64,000 nucleotides of DNA from Dehalobacter alkaniphilus (GTDB lineage Bacteria; Bacillota; Desulfitobacteriia; Desulfitobacteriales; Syntrophobotulaceae): NCBI GenBank assembly GCA_040500365.1, contig CP148031.1:124001-188000 (forward strand), given 5' to 3'. The notes beneath the pieces were generated by a model that saw only the letters and a list, made by a program, of their open reading frames with translations, made no database searches and was not told the DNA's origin. This document shows, piece after piece, positions 29,075 through 37,063 of this stretch. Position numbers and translations under genes: made by a program. The first letter of the stretch is position 1. Each line of letters begins with the position of its first letter.

Positions 29075-29485
29075 ATGAGAAATTATGACACTGTAGAGCG
29101 TTGGCGTGACGAATACTACTGCAAATTACAGGACTGCAAAAAGGCAATGATGAATGATGATGCCTTATCTCACGCCTACAACAACCACACATTCAGGGAG
29201 TTTATGGAACAACTTATCGGGACGCATGGTTTGGAGCATGTGTCTCTTTTGCTGTCCAACACCATCCGAGAAGCTCCGTGGGACGGGTGCTATTCGGGCG
29301 AGATCAAAGCATGGGCGAACCGTTATCCGGCAATTCAACCAGCACCTGCAGAACAGAAAGAGCCAATGCGCATTTTTGCCCTGTCTCTGTATGAGCATCC
29401 CGTCATTCTGAATCAGGCGGCGCGGATTGCCATGCAGAAGGAAAAAGAGCTTGCCCATCCCAAACAAAAGGAGCCGGAGAGATGA
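29075..29485 (+). CDS. DUF3849-like element protein, 136 aa
   Basis: The product contains LSNTIREAPWDGCYSGEIKA, which recalls the C-terminal half of DUF3849 proteins of conjugative elements; the match is from memory. ATG 29075 follows GGGAGGAGAAGG and is preferred over a start 84 bp upstream. The gene overlaps mobC by 4 bp (ATGA), so it probably belongs to the mobilisation operon. Its role is unknown; a relaxosome accessory is plausible. Confidence 0.65.
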   Translation: MRNYDTVERWRDEYYCKLQDCKKAMMNDDALSHAYNNHTFREFMEQLIGTHGLEHVSLLLSNTIREAPWDGCYSGEIKAWANRYPAIQPAPAEQKEPMRIFALSLYEHPVILNQAARIAMQKEKELAHPKQKEPER

Positions 29486-29811
29486 GAAGACGCAACATTC
29501 GTGTTCAGGTGTGGCTGAACAAAGAAGAAAGGACAAAACTTCAAGCCAATGCCAAAAAAACCGGGCTTTCCAAAGAAACCTATCTGCGCACCCTAATAAA
29601 CGGCTATGTGCCTAAAGAACTTCCTCCGCAGGACTACTACGCTGTAATGAGGGAGCTTCACGCCATCGGCGGCAACCTGAACCAGATCGCGGCAAAGGCA
29701 AATGCCACAGGTCATATCGACAGGACTGTGTTCCAGTATGAATCCAAGCGGCTCCGCAAGGCCGTGCTAGATATTCAGGCGGCGGCCACGTCGCCGCAAA
29801 AGCTGGAGTAA
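29482..29811 (+). CDS. mobC: MobC-like relaxosome accessory protein
   Basis: The 109-residue product begins with a ribbon-helix-helix DNA-binding segment (RRRNIRVQVWLNKEERTKL) and has the MobC family core (MRELHAIGGNLNQIAAKAN). It should bind oriT next to the nick and help the relaxase open the strands. It overlaps the gene before it, and is 3 bp from the relaxase gene. Confidence 0.9.
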   Translation: MRRRNIRVQVWLNKEERTKLQANAKKTGLSKETYLRTLINGYVPKELPPQDYYAVMRELHAIGGNLNQIAAKANATGHIDRTVFQYESKRLRKAVLDIQAAATSPQKLE

Positions 29812-29814
29812 ACT

Positions 29815-31200
29815 ATGGCGGCCACAGCGATATGGGATGTGACAGACCGGCTTGACCGGGTAATAAACTATGCCGCAAATCCTGATAAAACCGAAAACCT
29901 GGATTTTGCAAATCGGCATTTTCAAGGCTTGCGGGATGTGCTGGAATACACTGCACGGGACGAAAAGACCGAAAAACAGTTTTATGTTGCCGGCATCAAC
30001 TGTGATCCGGCCATTGCCTATAAGCAGATGTCGCAGACCAAGCTGCAATTCCAGAAAACGGACGGCATTCTTGCCTTTCACGGCTACCAGTCCTTTGCGC
30101 CAGGGGAAGCCAGCCCCGAAACCGCCCATGCCATCGGCGTAAAGCTGGCGCAGGAGCTTTGGGGCGGACGCTTTGAGGTTATCGTTTCCACCCATTTGGA
30201 TAAACACCACCTGCACAACCATTTTGTTATCAATTCCGTATCTTTTGCTGACGGAAAGCGGTATTACGACAACAAGGCCACCTATGCCCTCATGCGGCAG
30301 GCATCCGATCGGCTGTGCAGAGAATACTTCCTGTCAGTCATTGAAAACCCGCAAGAGGGTAAATCCAAACATTACGCCGAGTGGGAAGCCGAGAAAGAAG
30401 GCAAACCAACCTGGCGGGGACTTATTCGCGAGGATGTGGACAAGGCAATCTTCGCGTCCATGACCTTCAGCCAGTTTATTTCCACGCTAAGAAATCAGGG
30501 TTACAAAGTAAAGACGGACGTGAAATATATAGCGGTGCGTCCGCAGGGTAAGGAACGTTTTGTCCGGCTGAAGACCATTGGGAAGGATTATTCCGAGGAA
30601 GCCATCAAGCAGCGGATACTTAATAACCGTACCCCGAAGCGGCAGGAAGTTCTGCCGGAGCCGAAACGAAAACGCTATATCGCCAGAAGCAGACCCAATC
30701 CTAAAAAGACCAGAAAACTCAGAGGCTTGCAGGGTTTATACTTTCACTACCTTTATAAGATGGGCATTTTGCCGAAACACCCTGCGTCCAAGAGCCGGAC
30801 GCACTTTTTATTGCGCGAGGACATCTGGCACATGGAGGAACTGACTGCTCAAACCAAGCTACTCTGCACGCACAGGATTGAGAACAAAGAGCAGCTTTCC
30901 ACCCACCAGTCCAAGCTGGAGCAGGAAATGGCTGCCTTATCCGCCACCCGCAAATCCCTTTATCACCGCCTGCGTCGCTGCAAAGAAGATTCGCAGGTTG
31001 CGGACTGCAAACAGCAGATTGCGGGGCTTTCCAAGAAGCTATCCCCACTCAGGAAGGAGGTGAAACTTTGCACGGGCATCCTGTCCCGTTCCGAGATGAT
31101 GAAGGAGAAATTGTCGCAGATCGGACAGGAGGAAAACGAGCTAAGAAGGGAGGAAAAGGAATATGAACAGCGGAGCCGACGCAGCAGACCAAATCGTTAA
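29815..31200 (+). CDS. MobP-type relaxase
   Basis: The 461-residue product is a relaxase/mobilisation nuclease. The metal-binding histidine motif STHLDKHHLHNHFVIN is at about residues 125-140, with an upstream HGYQSF (about 89). It should nick oriT, stay on the 5' end of the strand and lead it to the coupling protein. The C-terminal 150 residues are coiled and basic, which suits partner contacts. Its end overlaps the PcfB gene. Confidence 0.92.
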   Translation: MAATAIWDVTDRLDRVINYAANPDKTENLDFANRHFQGLRDVLEYTARDEKTEKQFYVAGINCDPAIAYKQMSQTKLQFQKTDGILAFHGYQSFAPGEASPETAHAIGVKLAQELWGGRFEVIVSTHLDKHHLHNHFVINSVSFADGKRYYDNKATYALMRQASDRLCREYFLSVIENPQEGKSKHYAEWEAEKEGKPTWRGLIREDVDKAIFASMTFSQFISTLRNQGYKVKTDVKYIAVRPQGKERFVRLKTIGKDYSEEAIKQRILNNRTPKRQEVLPEPKRKRYIARSRPNPKKTRKLRGLQGLYFHYLYKMGILPKHPASKSRTHFLLREDIWHMEELTAQTKLLCTHRIENKEQLSTHQSKLEQEMAALSATRKSLYHRLRRCKEDSQVADCKQQIAGLSKKLSPLRKEVKLCTGILSRSEMMKEKLSQIGQEENELRREEKEYEQRSRRSRPNR

Positions 31201-31963
31201 TATGAGTCTTAAAGGGATTGAAGTATTAGCCAAAATCTCGGGCGAGGGAGCGAAAAACCTTGCAACCTACCTGTATGCCGTCCTGAAGGACCAGAAAAAA
31301 ACCAAAGGAAAAACCCGTCTGGAGGGGCTTTTACGGAGCGGCAAGGAGCTAAAAGTCTTTGCGGTAAAAAACGGAGATTTACAAAAGTTTTGTCAGGAGG
31401 CCAAACGCTACGGCGTTCTGTACTGCGCCCTGCGGGACAAAAAGAGCCTGGACGGAATGTGCGATATCATGGTGCGGGCGGAGGACGCTTCCAAGATCAA
31501 CCGCATTGTGGAAAGATTTAAGCTGGCCACCGTGGATACGGCAAGCATCAAGAGTGAAATCGAGAAAACCAAAGCCGCCCGAGAATCCCGTATTGAGCCT
31601 GCCGTCAAAGTTACTCCAGCCGAGAAAAGCACCGAAGATTTTTTGAATGAGCTGATGTCAAAACCCGCTCAACAGGAAAAAACCGCAGAACCGGTTGGAA
31701 ACCCAAACCCCACGACGGCGACGACGGAGAAATCCCGTCCGTCCGAGCCTATCTCCGAGCGCAGCGGGAAAGCCGCCGAGGGTGTTGAGCCGCCAAGAAA
31801 ATCCGTCCGCGGAGAACTGCGGAAAATCAAGGACGCTCAAAAGGAACAGGCGGCAAGACCTAAGCGCGAACCGGTCAAAGAACAACCCCTAGCCGTGAAG
31901 CAGAATGCCAAGCCAAAGAGGCGAAAATCAAAATCTCCAAAATTAAAACCGAAAGAGAGGTAA
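31163..31963 (+). CDS. PcfB/DUF3801-family conjugation protein
   Basis: The 266-residue product has the DUF3801 (PcfB) N-terminal domain (GIEVLAKISGEGAKNLATYL; FCQEAKRYGVLYCALRDK) of about 150 residues. A proline-, lysine- and glutamate-rich disordered tail follows. PcfB of pCF10 links relaxase to the coupling protein, and the same job is likely here. The gene starts inside the relaxase gene. Confidence 0.85.
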   Translation: MNSGADAADQIVNMSLKGIEVLAKISGEGAKNLATYLYAVLKDQKKTKGKTRLEGLLRSGKELKVFAVKNGDLQKFCQEAKRYGVLYCALRDKKSLDGMCDIMVRAEDASKINRIVERFKLATVDTASIKSEIEKTKAARESRIEPAVKVTPAEKSTEDFLNELMSKPAQQEKTAEPVGNPNPTTATTEKSRPSEPISERSGKAAEGVEPPRKSVRGELRKIKDAQKEQAARPKREPVKEQPLAVKQNAKPKRRKSKSPKLKPKER

Positions 31964-31969
31964 GTCTTG

Positions 31970-32869
31970 ATGAGTGCTTATGACGACCTGTTCAGGCCGG
32001 AAAATGAACAGCCTGTCCCCGGAAACGGCCTGCCTTTTGACAAAGAGGCATGGAAGCAGCAGAAACAGGAACAGCGGGAATTGGTTTATTCCATAATCGA
32101 CGATGCGGCGGGAACCGTAGCGCAGGACGGTGTTGCTTACCAAAAATATCTAGATTTGCAAAGCCGCTTTGACCGTTACAGCGTGGCCAACGTTCTTTTA
32201 ATCCTTGCGCAGAAGCCGGATGCTACTCGAATTGCGGATTTTGATACATGGAAGGAGCAAGGCATTTTCATCCGCAAAAAGGAAAGCGGCTTTTATATCC
32301 TGGAGCCGGGCGATGAATATCAGCGCGAAGACGGTTCTGTGGGCATCAGCTACAATCCGAAAAAGATGTTTGACATTTCCCAGACTGGGAACCGCAAAAG
32401 GCTAGACCCTGCGCTAGTTCCAGATGAGCGCACCCGCCTAAAGGCACTGATGGAACACGCGCCCGTGCCGATTCGAATCAGCGATGCCCTGCCGGAAGGC
32501 GTTAACGCCTTGTACCGTCCTGAAGCAAGGGAAATTCAAATCAGGAGGGGAATGGATGCAGGCAATATTTTTCGAACTTTATCCCAGGAGCTTGCCCATG
32601 CGGAAATGGATACGGGAAACGAAAATTACAGCCGAACTGACCATGACTTTCACGCCTACTCTGTGTCCTATATGCTCTGCAGGCAGTACGGCATGGATAC
32701 GGGCGAATACCGCTTTGGCCGCGCTCCGGAAATGCTGGAGAGCATGAATGCACAGGAGATCCGCGCCGAGCTTTCTGTCATAAGGGAAGCTGCCGGTGAA
32801 ATTTCCGGCAGGATGAACCGGATGCTGGCGCAGCAAAGAGAGCATTTCCGGCAGGAGCCGGTACGTTAG
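31970..32869 (+). CDS. ArdC-like antirestriction/metalloprotease-like protein
   Basis: The 299-residue product has an ArdC-like N-terminal fold (LQSRFDRYSVANVLLILAQ; DFDTWKEQGIFI) and a later SQELAHAEMD, an M78/ArdC-like position in which the usual first His of HExxH is Gln, so protease activity is doubtful. Family proteins protect incoming single-stranded DNA or block restriction. It starts 6 bp after the PcfB gene, within the transfer operon. Confidence 0.65.
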   Translation: MSAYDDLFRPENEQPVPGNGLPFDKEAWKQQKQEQRELVYSIIDDAAGTVAQDGVAYQKYLDLQSRFDRYSVANVLLILAQKPDATRIADFDTWKEQGIFIRKKESGFYILEPGDEYQREDGSVGISYNPKKMFDISQTGNRKRLDPALVPDERTRLKALMEHAPVPIRISDALPEGVNALYRPEAREIQIRRGMDAGNIFRTLSQELAHAEMDTGNENYSRTDHDFHAYSVSYMLCRQYGMDTGEYRFGRAPEMLESMNAQEIRAELSVIREAAGEISGRMNRMLAQQREHFRQEPVR

Positions 32870-32881
32870 GAGGAATGAGGC

Positions 32882-33073
32882 ATGAAAGATGAGGAACGGG
32901 CACTCACCCTTGACACTTATGAACACGGCATAGTAGTGAATGCCTTAAATGAACTGAGGAACGACCTGATTAAAGAAGAACGTCCGACCGACGCTGTGGA
33001 CGAGCTGCTGCTTAAAACCATTGACGCCCCGGCTAAAAAGCTTAAAAGAAGGAAACAAGATGAGGCGCGCTGA
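32882..33073 (+). CDS. Small conserved conjugation-operon protein, 63 aa
   Basis: The helical, charged product begins MKDEERALTLDTYEHGIV and ends in a basic stretch. A similar small gene precedes the coupling protein gene in Tn1549-like elements; I cannot name the family. It follows GGAGGAATGAGGC and overlaps the VirD4 gene by 14 bp, so coupled translation is likely. Confidence 0.6.
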   Translation: MKDEERALTLDTYEHGIVVNALNELRNDLIKEERPTDAVDELLLKTIDAPAKKLKRRKQDEAR

Positions 33074-34823
33074 GACCGTAAAGAGTGAATTCATACTCTT
33101 TGCGTTTTTTTTAATTCCTGTAGCGTGGGCGGCCCTGCTGATTGCCCCAGCCTTGTCGGGAGGGCTTCCTGAAATCCTTTCCAAGCTCACTACGGCAATG
33201 AACAATCCTTTTGACATTGAGTGGGTGAAGGACACGCCCAAATGCATCCTGCTATTTATCGCCGCCTATGGTCTTGGCATCGGAATTTACCTTTCCACTA
33301 AACGCAATTACCGGCGAAGGGAGGAACACGGTAGCGCCCGTTGGGGAGGGGCGGCGGCTGTCAACAAAAAATACAGGAATAAGGACCGACTCAGGAATAA
33401 AATCCTGACACAGAATGTCCGCATCGGTCTGGACGGCAGAAAACACAAAAGAAATATAAACGTGCTGGTGGTAGGCGGTTCAGGCTCAGGCAAGACCCGC
33501 TTTTACGCGAAGCCCAACGTTATGCAGGCCAACACCTCTTTTGTCGTGCTCGACCCCAAGGGCGAAATCCTGCGGGACTCGGGAAATTTACTGAAAGCAA
33601 AGGGCTATGAAATCAAGGTGCTTGATCTTATCAACCTGCACCTCTCGCATTGCTACAATTCTTTTGCCTATTTGCAGGATGACAAAGATGTGCTCAAGCT
33701 GGTGACTAACCTGATCCGCAATACCACGCCCAAAGGCTCCAATACTAACGACCCCTTTTGGGAACGCTCCGAAACCGCGCTACTGGAAGCTTTAATCCTG
33801 TACTTGCTGTACGAAGCGCCTCCGGAAGAACAGAATTTCCCGATGGTCATGGAATTGATCGCCGCTGCCGAAGTCCGGGAGGAGGACGAGGAATATCAAA
33901 GCCCGCTTGACGAGTTGTTTGAACGGCTGGAAATGCGCGAACCGGAGCACCTGGCGGTCAAGCAGTACAACATCTTCAAGCTGGCGGCAGGCAAAACAGC
34001 AAAATCAATTCTGATCAGCCTAGGTGTCCGCTTAGAGAAGTTTAACCTTGCCTCCATAGCCGGGATTACCGCCACGGACGAATTGGAGCTGCCGTTCATC
34101 GGAGAGCGCAAAACAGCGCTTTTTGCCGTTATACCCGACAACGATTCGTCCTTTAATTTCATTGTCGGAATGCTTTATACGCAGCTATTCCAGCAGCTCT
34201 ATTTCCTTGCCGACCACGTGTACGACGGGCGGCTTCCAGTTCATGTTCATTTTGTGATGGATGAATTCAGCAATGTCGCCCTGCCAGACGAGTTTGACAA
34301 GCTGCTTTCCACCGTACGTTCTCGGGAGATTAGCGTGTCCATCATCCTGCAAAATCTGGCGCAGCTTAAAGCCCTGTTCAAAGATACCTGGGAGTCCATT
34401 GTCGGCAACTGCGACGAGTTTTTATATTTAGGTGGCAACGAGCAATCTACACACAAGTATGTGTCCGAGCTTTTAGGAAAGGAAACCATCGACGTAAACA
34501 GTTACGGACAGAGCCGGGGCAGGAACGGCAGCTACTCTACCAATTACCAGTTGTCGGGGCGCGAGCTTCTGACTCCCGACGAAGTACGGATGCTGGACAA
34601 CCGCTATGCCCTGCTGTTCATCCGGGGCGAACAGGCAGTTATGGACGACAAATACAATATTCTCAAACATCCCAATTTGAAGCTGACGGTTGACGGCGGC
34701 GGTGAGCCGTACCGGCATGGAGGTACGGAAAATGCTCTGGACTGGAAAACCGCAACCTTAAACGAAGAAGGCGATTACGAGCTTCTCTCCGAGGAAGAAC
34801 TCGAAACCCTGTTGCAATCCTAA
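33060..34823 (+). CDS. virD4: VirD4/TraG-type coupling protein
   Basis: The 587-residue protein has two N-terminal membrane spans (ILFAFFLIPVAWAALLIAPA; CILLFIAAYGLGIGIYL), Walker A VGGSGSGKTRF, and Walker B-type HFVMDEFSNV followed by the sensor region TVRSREISVSIILQNLAQLK. It is the membrane ATPase that brings the relaxase-DNA complex to the secretion channel. ATG 33060 (AGAAGGAAACAAG upstream) is a better start than an in-frame ATG 39 bp upstream. Confidence 0.92.
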   Translation: MRRAETVKSEFILFAFFLIPVAWAALLIAPALSGGLPEILSKLTTAMNNPFDIEWVKDTPKCILLFIAAYGLGIGIYLSTKRNYRRREEHGSARWGGAAAVNKKYRNKDRLRNKILTQNVRIGLDGRKHKRNINVLVVGGSGSGKTRFYAKPNVMQANTSFVVLDPKGEILRDSGNLLKAKGYEIKVLDLINLHLSHCYNSFAYLQDDKDVLKLVTNLIRNTTPKGSNTNDPFWERSETALLEALILYLLYEAPPEEQNFPMVMELIAAAEVREEDEEYQSPLDELFERLEMREPEHLAVKQYNIFKLAAGKTAKSILISLGVRLEKFNLASIAGITATDELELPFIGERKTALFAVIPDNDSSFNFIVGMLYTQLFQQLYFLADHVYDGRLPVHVHFVMDEFSNVALPDEFDKLLSTVRSREISVSIILQNLAQLKALFKDTWESIVGNCDEFLYLGGNEQSTHKYVSELLGKETIDVNSYGQSRGRNGSYSTNYQLSGRELLTPDEVRMLDNRYALLFIRGEQAVMDDKYNILKHPNLKLTVDGGGEPYRHGGTENALDWKTATLNEEGDYELLSEEELETLLQS

Positions 34824-34846
34824 AAAATATCTGGAGGTATTATCTT

Positions 34847-35155
34847 TTGAAAATGTCTAAAAAAACAAAAAGGACGATTGCTGTTTATAGCGTACTCGTG
34901 CTGATAATTGCCCTCTTTCCCTTATCCGTTTATGCGACAAATGATCCGCTAACCGTCGTCAACAACCTGTCCGATTTTATCTTCGGATTGATCCGCGCCA
35001 TCGGGATGATCCTGCTAGGCTTCGGCATTGTGCAAATTGGCCTTTCCCTCAAATCTCATGACCCGTCCCAGAGGGCAAACGGCTTTCTGACCCTGGCGGG
35101 CGGTGTGATTATTACCTTTGCCAAAGAGATTCTGGCTCTTATTACAGGCGGATGA
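34847..35155 (+). CDS. Maff2-family membrane protein (VirB2/pilin-like)
   Basis: The 102-residue product has a signal-like N-terminal span ending VYA, then two spans (FGLIRAIGMILLGFGIVQIG; GGVIITFAKEILALI), the layout of the Maff2/TrbC-like subunits found here in this element class. It probably forms part of the transfer channel. The TTG start follows CTGGAGG. A hairpin follows the stop and may raise its message level. Confidence 0.82.
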   Translation: MKMSKKTKRTIAVYSVLVLIIALFPLSVYATNDPLTVVNNLSDFIFGLIRAIGMILLGFGIVQIGLSLKSHDPSQRANGFLTLAGGVIITFAKEILALITGG

Positions 35156-35171
35156 AGCGTCACACGTTTAA

Positions 35172-35202
35172 GGGGAACAGACGAAAAAAAAGCCTGTTCC
35201 CC
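35172..35202 (+). repeat. Intercistronic hairpin after the Maff2 gene
   Basis: GGGGAACAG (35172-35180) and CTGTTCCCC (35194-35202) form a perfect 9-bp stem with no T run. It separates a probably abundant small subunit gene from the VirB6-like gene and may stabilise the upstream message. Confidence 0.55.
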
Positions 35203-35229
35203 CAATGTACTTAAGGAGGTGATTACGCT

Positions 35230-36069
35230 GTGTCAAGCGGCAACTGGGTAATCGACAATCTGAATATCGCCCTGCAAACATGGAACGAAAAGCTGGCGGA
35301 GATTTTCCAAATAATCTCCCAATCGCCCACGGAATTTAAAGGCGGCGGTATCTGGAACGTCATCGTAAATATTCACGGCGCGCTGCAGGCCATCGGTCTT
35401 GCCCTGCTGGTACTGTTTTTTGTCATCGGCGTGGCCAAGACCTGCGGTAGCTTTGCGGAAGTCAAAAAGCCGGAACACGCCCTGAAGCTTTTCATCCGGT
35501 TCGCCCTGGCCAAAGCCGTCGTAACCTACGGGCTGGATCTGATGATGGCGCTCTTCAACATTGTACAGGGGATTATCTCTACCATCATGAGCAGTGTCGG
35601 CTTCGGGACGGCTGACCAATCCGTCCTGCCGGAACCTATCGTCCAAGCGATTCAAAACTGTGGATTTTTCGAGAGCATCCCCTTATGGGCCGTGACGCTG
35701 ATCGGCGGCCTGTTTATCACGTTGCTGTCTTTCATTATGATCATGACGGTGTACGGCAGGTTTTTTAAACTCTATTTATACACCGCCATTGCCCCCGTGC
35801 CTTTGTCCTCTTTTGCAGGGGAGCCGAGCCAGAGCATTGGCGTATCTTTTTTAAAAGGCTATGCCGCCACCTGCCTGGAAGGGGCGATTATTGTCCTAGC
35901 CTGTATTATTTTTTCCGTTTTTGCGTCCTCCCCGCCGGTGGTGGATACCAGCGCCAGCGCCGTGACTATGGTATGGTCCTACGTCGGGGAACTGATTTTT
36001 AATATGCTGGTGCTGGTCGGCGCGGTGAAAATGGCCGACCGCGTGGTGCGGGAGATGATGGGACTGTAA
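35230..36069 (+). CDS. VirB6/TrbL-like inner membrane channel protein
   Basis: The 279-residue polytopic protein has about six hydrophobic spans (IGLALLVLFFVIGVAKTCG; AVTLIGGLFITLLSFIMIM; EGAIIVLACIIFSVFA). It matches the CD1105-type VirB6 component that follows Maff2 in Tn1549-like elements. GTG 35230 is preceded by AAGGAGGTGATTACGCT. It should form the membrane core of the type IV secretion channel. Confidence 0.85.
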   Translation: MSSGNWVIDNLNIALQTWNEKLAEIFQIISQSPTEFKGGGIWNVIVNIHGALQAIGLALLVLFFVIGVAKTCGSFAEVKKPEHALKLFIRFALAKAVVTYGLDLMMALFNIVQGIISTIMSSVGFGTADQSVLPEPIVQAIQNCGFFESIPLWAVTLIGGLFITLLSFIMIMTVYGRFFKLYLYTAIAPVPLSSFAGEPSQSIGVSFLKGYAATCLEGAIIVLACIIFSVFASSPPVVDTSASAVTMVWSYVGELIFNMLVLVGAVKMADRVVREMMGL

Positions 36070-36074
36070 GGCTG

Positions 36075-36353
36075 TCAAGTATTGATGTCCTCATTATATC
36101 GGCTCTCCTTCAGCTCCCGTCTGCGCCGGATTTTCTTGCGGATGCTTACAATCCAGCTCAATAAGACAAGACCGATCAGCACATACCAGATGCCCATGGC
36201 GAGGGCTTCATTATTATGAAGCCAATCCGCGAAGAAAAGCGGCACGACAAAGGCATAAAGCAGGGGAATACCCAACCGGAAAAACGACGCAATTTTAAAC
36301 AGGAAATTTAACACGAACATCAACAAAAATATGCAGATCGATACGTACAACAT
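36075..36353 (-). CDS. Small membrane protein on the opposite strand, 92 aa
   Basis: This is the only minus-strand gene in the transfer operon. The product has three hydrophobic spans (VSICIFLLMFVLNFLF; LLYAFVVPLFFADWL; GIWYVLIGLVLLSWIV) and a basic tail. AGGAGGG lies upstream of its ATG, so it is probably real. Its 3' end is 6 bp from the VirB6 stop, making the two genes convergent. Function unknown; an entry-exclusion or regulatory role is only a guess. Confidence 0.65.
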   Translation of the reverse strand: MLYVSICIFLLMFVLNFLFKIASFFRLGIPLLYAFVVPLFFADWLHNNEALAMGIWYVLIGLVLLSWIVSIRKKIRRRRELKESRYNEDINT

Positions 36354-36444
36354 CAATTAACCCTCCTTTTCTGATTCCATTATGACGCAGTAAGGAAAAA
36401 AATGGAAGGGCGTTGCGCTGATTAAGACAAAAGGAGGTACCGGG

Positions 36445-36642
36445 ATGAAAAAGGAAAGCTTAAACGAAAAGTTGGAAAAAGAAAAGGAAAAACTCCATAA
36501 ACTTGGGGATGAAGCCATGAAAAAGTGTATCCCCCTCAGGGAGGACGAGGCTTTTATGTCTCAGAACCGCAAGGTTGACGAATTGGTATTTAAAATCCAA
36601 AAAGAGAAAGAAAAGCACAAAGAAAACCGGCAGGAACGATAA
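36445..36642 (+). CDS. Small coiled-coil protein, 65 aa
   Basis: The product (MKKESLNEKLEKEKEKLHKL) is a lysine/glutamate helix throughout, with a middle segment KCIPLREDEAFM. AAAGGAGG precedes the ATG. No family is recognised with certainty. It sits between the convergent membrane gene and prgI and is followed by a terminator-like hairpin. Confidence 0.6.
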   Translation: MKKESLNEKLEKEKEKLHKLGDEAMKKCIPLREDEAFMSQNRKVDELVFKIQKEKEKHKENRQER

Positions 36643-36650
36643 AAATTCCG

Positions 36651-36678
36651 ATAGCGCTTTATTTAGGTGCTATTTTTT
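36651..36678 (+). terminator. Short stem with T run before prgI
   Basis: ATAGCGC (36651-36657) pairs with GTGCTAT (36667-36673, one G-T pair) and is followed by five T. It may end or weaken transcription into prgI/virB4. Confidence 0.5.
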
Positions 36679-36697
36679 ATTTGGAGGCGATTGAATT

Positions 36698-37063
36698 TTG
36701 GAAGTCAAAATCAACCGGGAAATCCGGGATTACACGGAAAGCTTGTTTTTTGGACTGTCTATGCGGCAGTTCGTTTTTTCGGTATTGGCTGTCACGGTTG
36801 CCGTTGGCATATACTTCGGCCTGCGGAATTTCTTGGGCACGGAAACTGTGAGCTGGGTGTGCATTTTGGGGGCGTTTCCCTTTGCGGCATTGGGGTTTAT
36901 CAAATACCACGGCATGACGGCGGAGCAGTTTTTATGGGCGTATATCAAATCGGAGTTTCTCATACCCAAAAAGCTGACCTTTTATCCGACGAATGTTTAT
37001 TACGAATCATTGAAACAGAACATTCAAAACCGCGAAAAGGAGGAATGGAAACGCCATGATTAA
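36698..37063 (+). CDS. prgI: PrgI-family membrane protein
   Basis: The 121-residue product begins MEVKINREIRDYTESLFFGL and has two adjacent spans (QFVFSVLAVTVAVGIYFGL; VSWVCILGAFPFAALGFI), the PrgI pattern. It is the VirB3-like partner of VirB4 at the membrane. The TTG start follows TTGGAGGCG, and the gene overlaps virB4 by 8 bp, so the pair is coupled. Confidence 0.9.
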   Translation: MEVKINREIRDYTESLFFGLSMRQFVFSVLAVTVAVGIYFGLRNFLGTETVSWVCILGAFPFAALGFIKYHGMTAEQFLWAYIKSEFLIPKKLTFYPTNVYYESLKQNIQNREKEEWKRHD

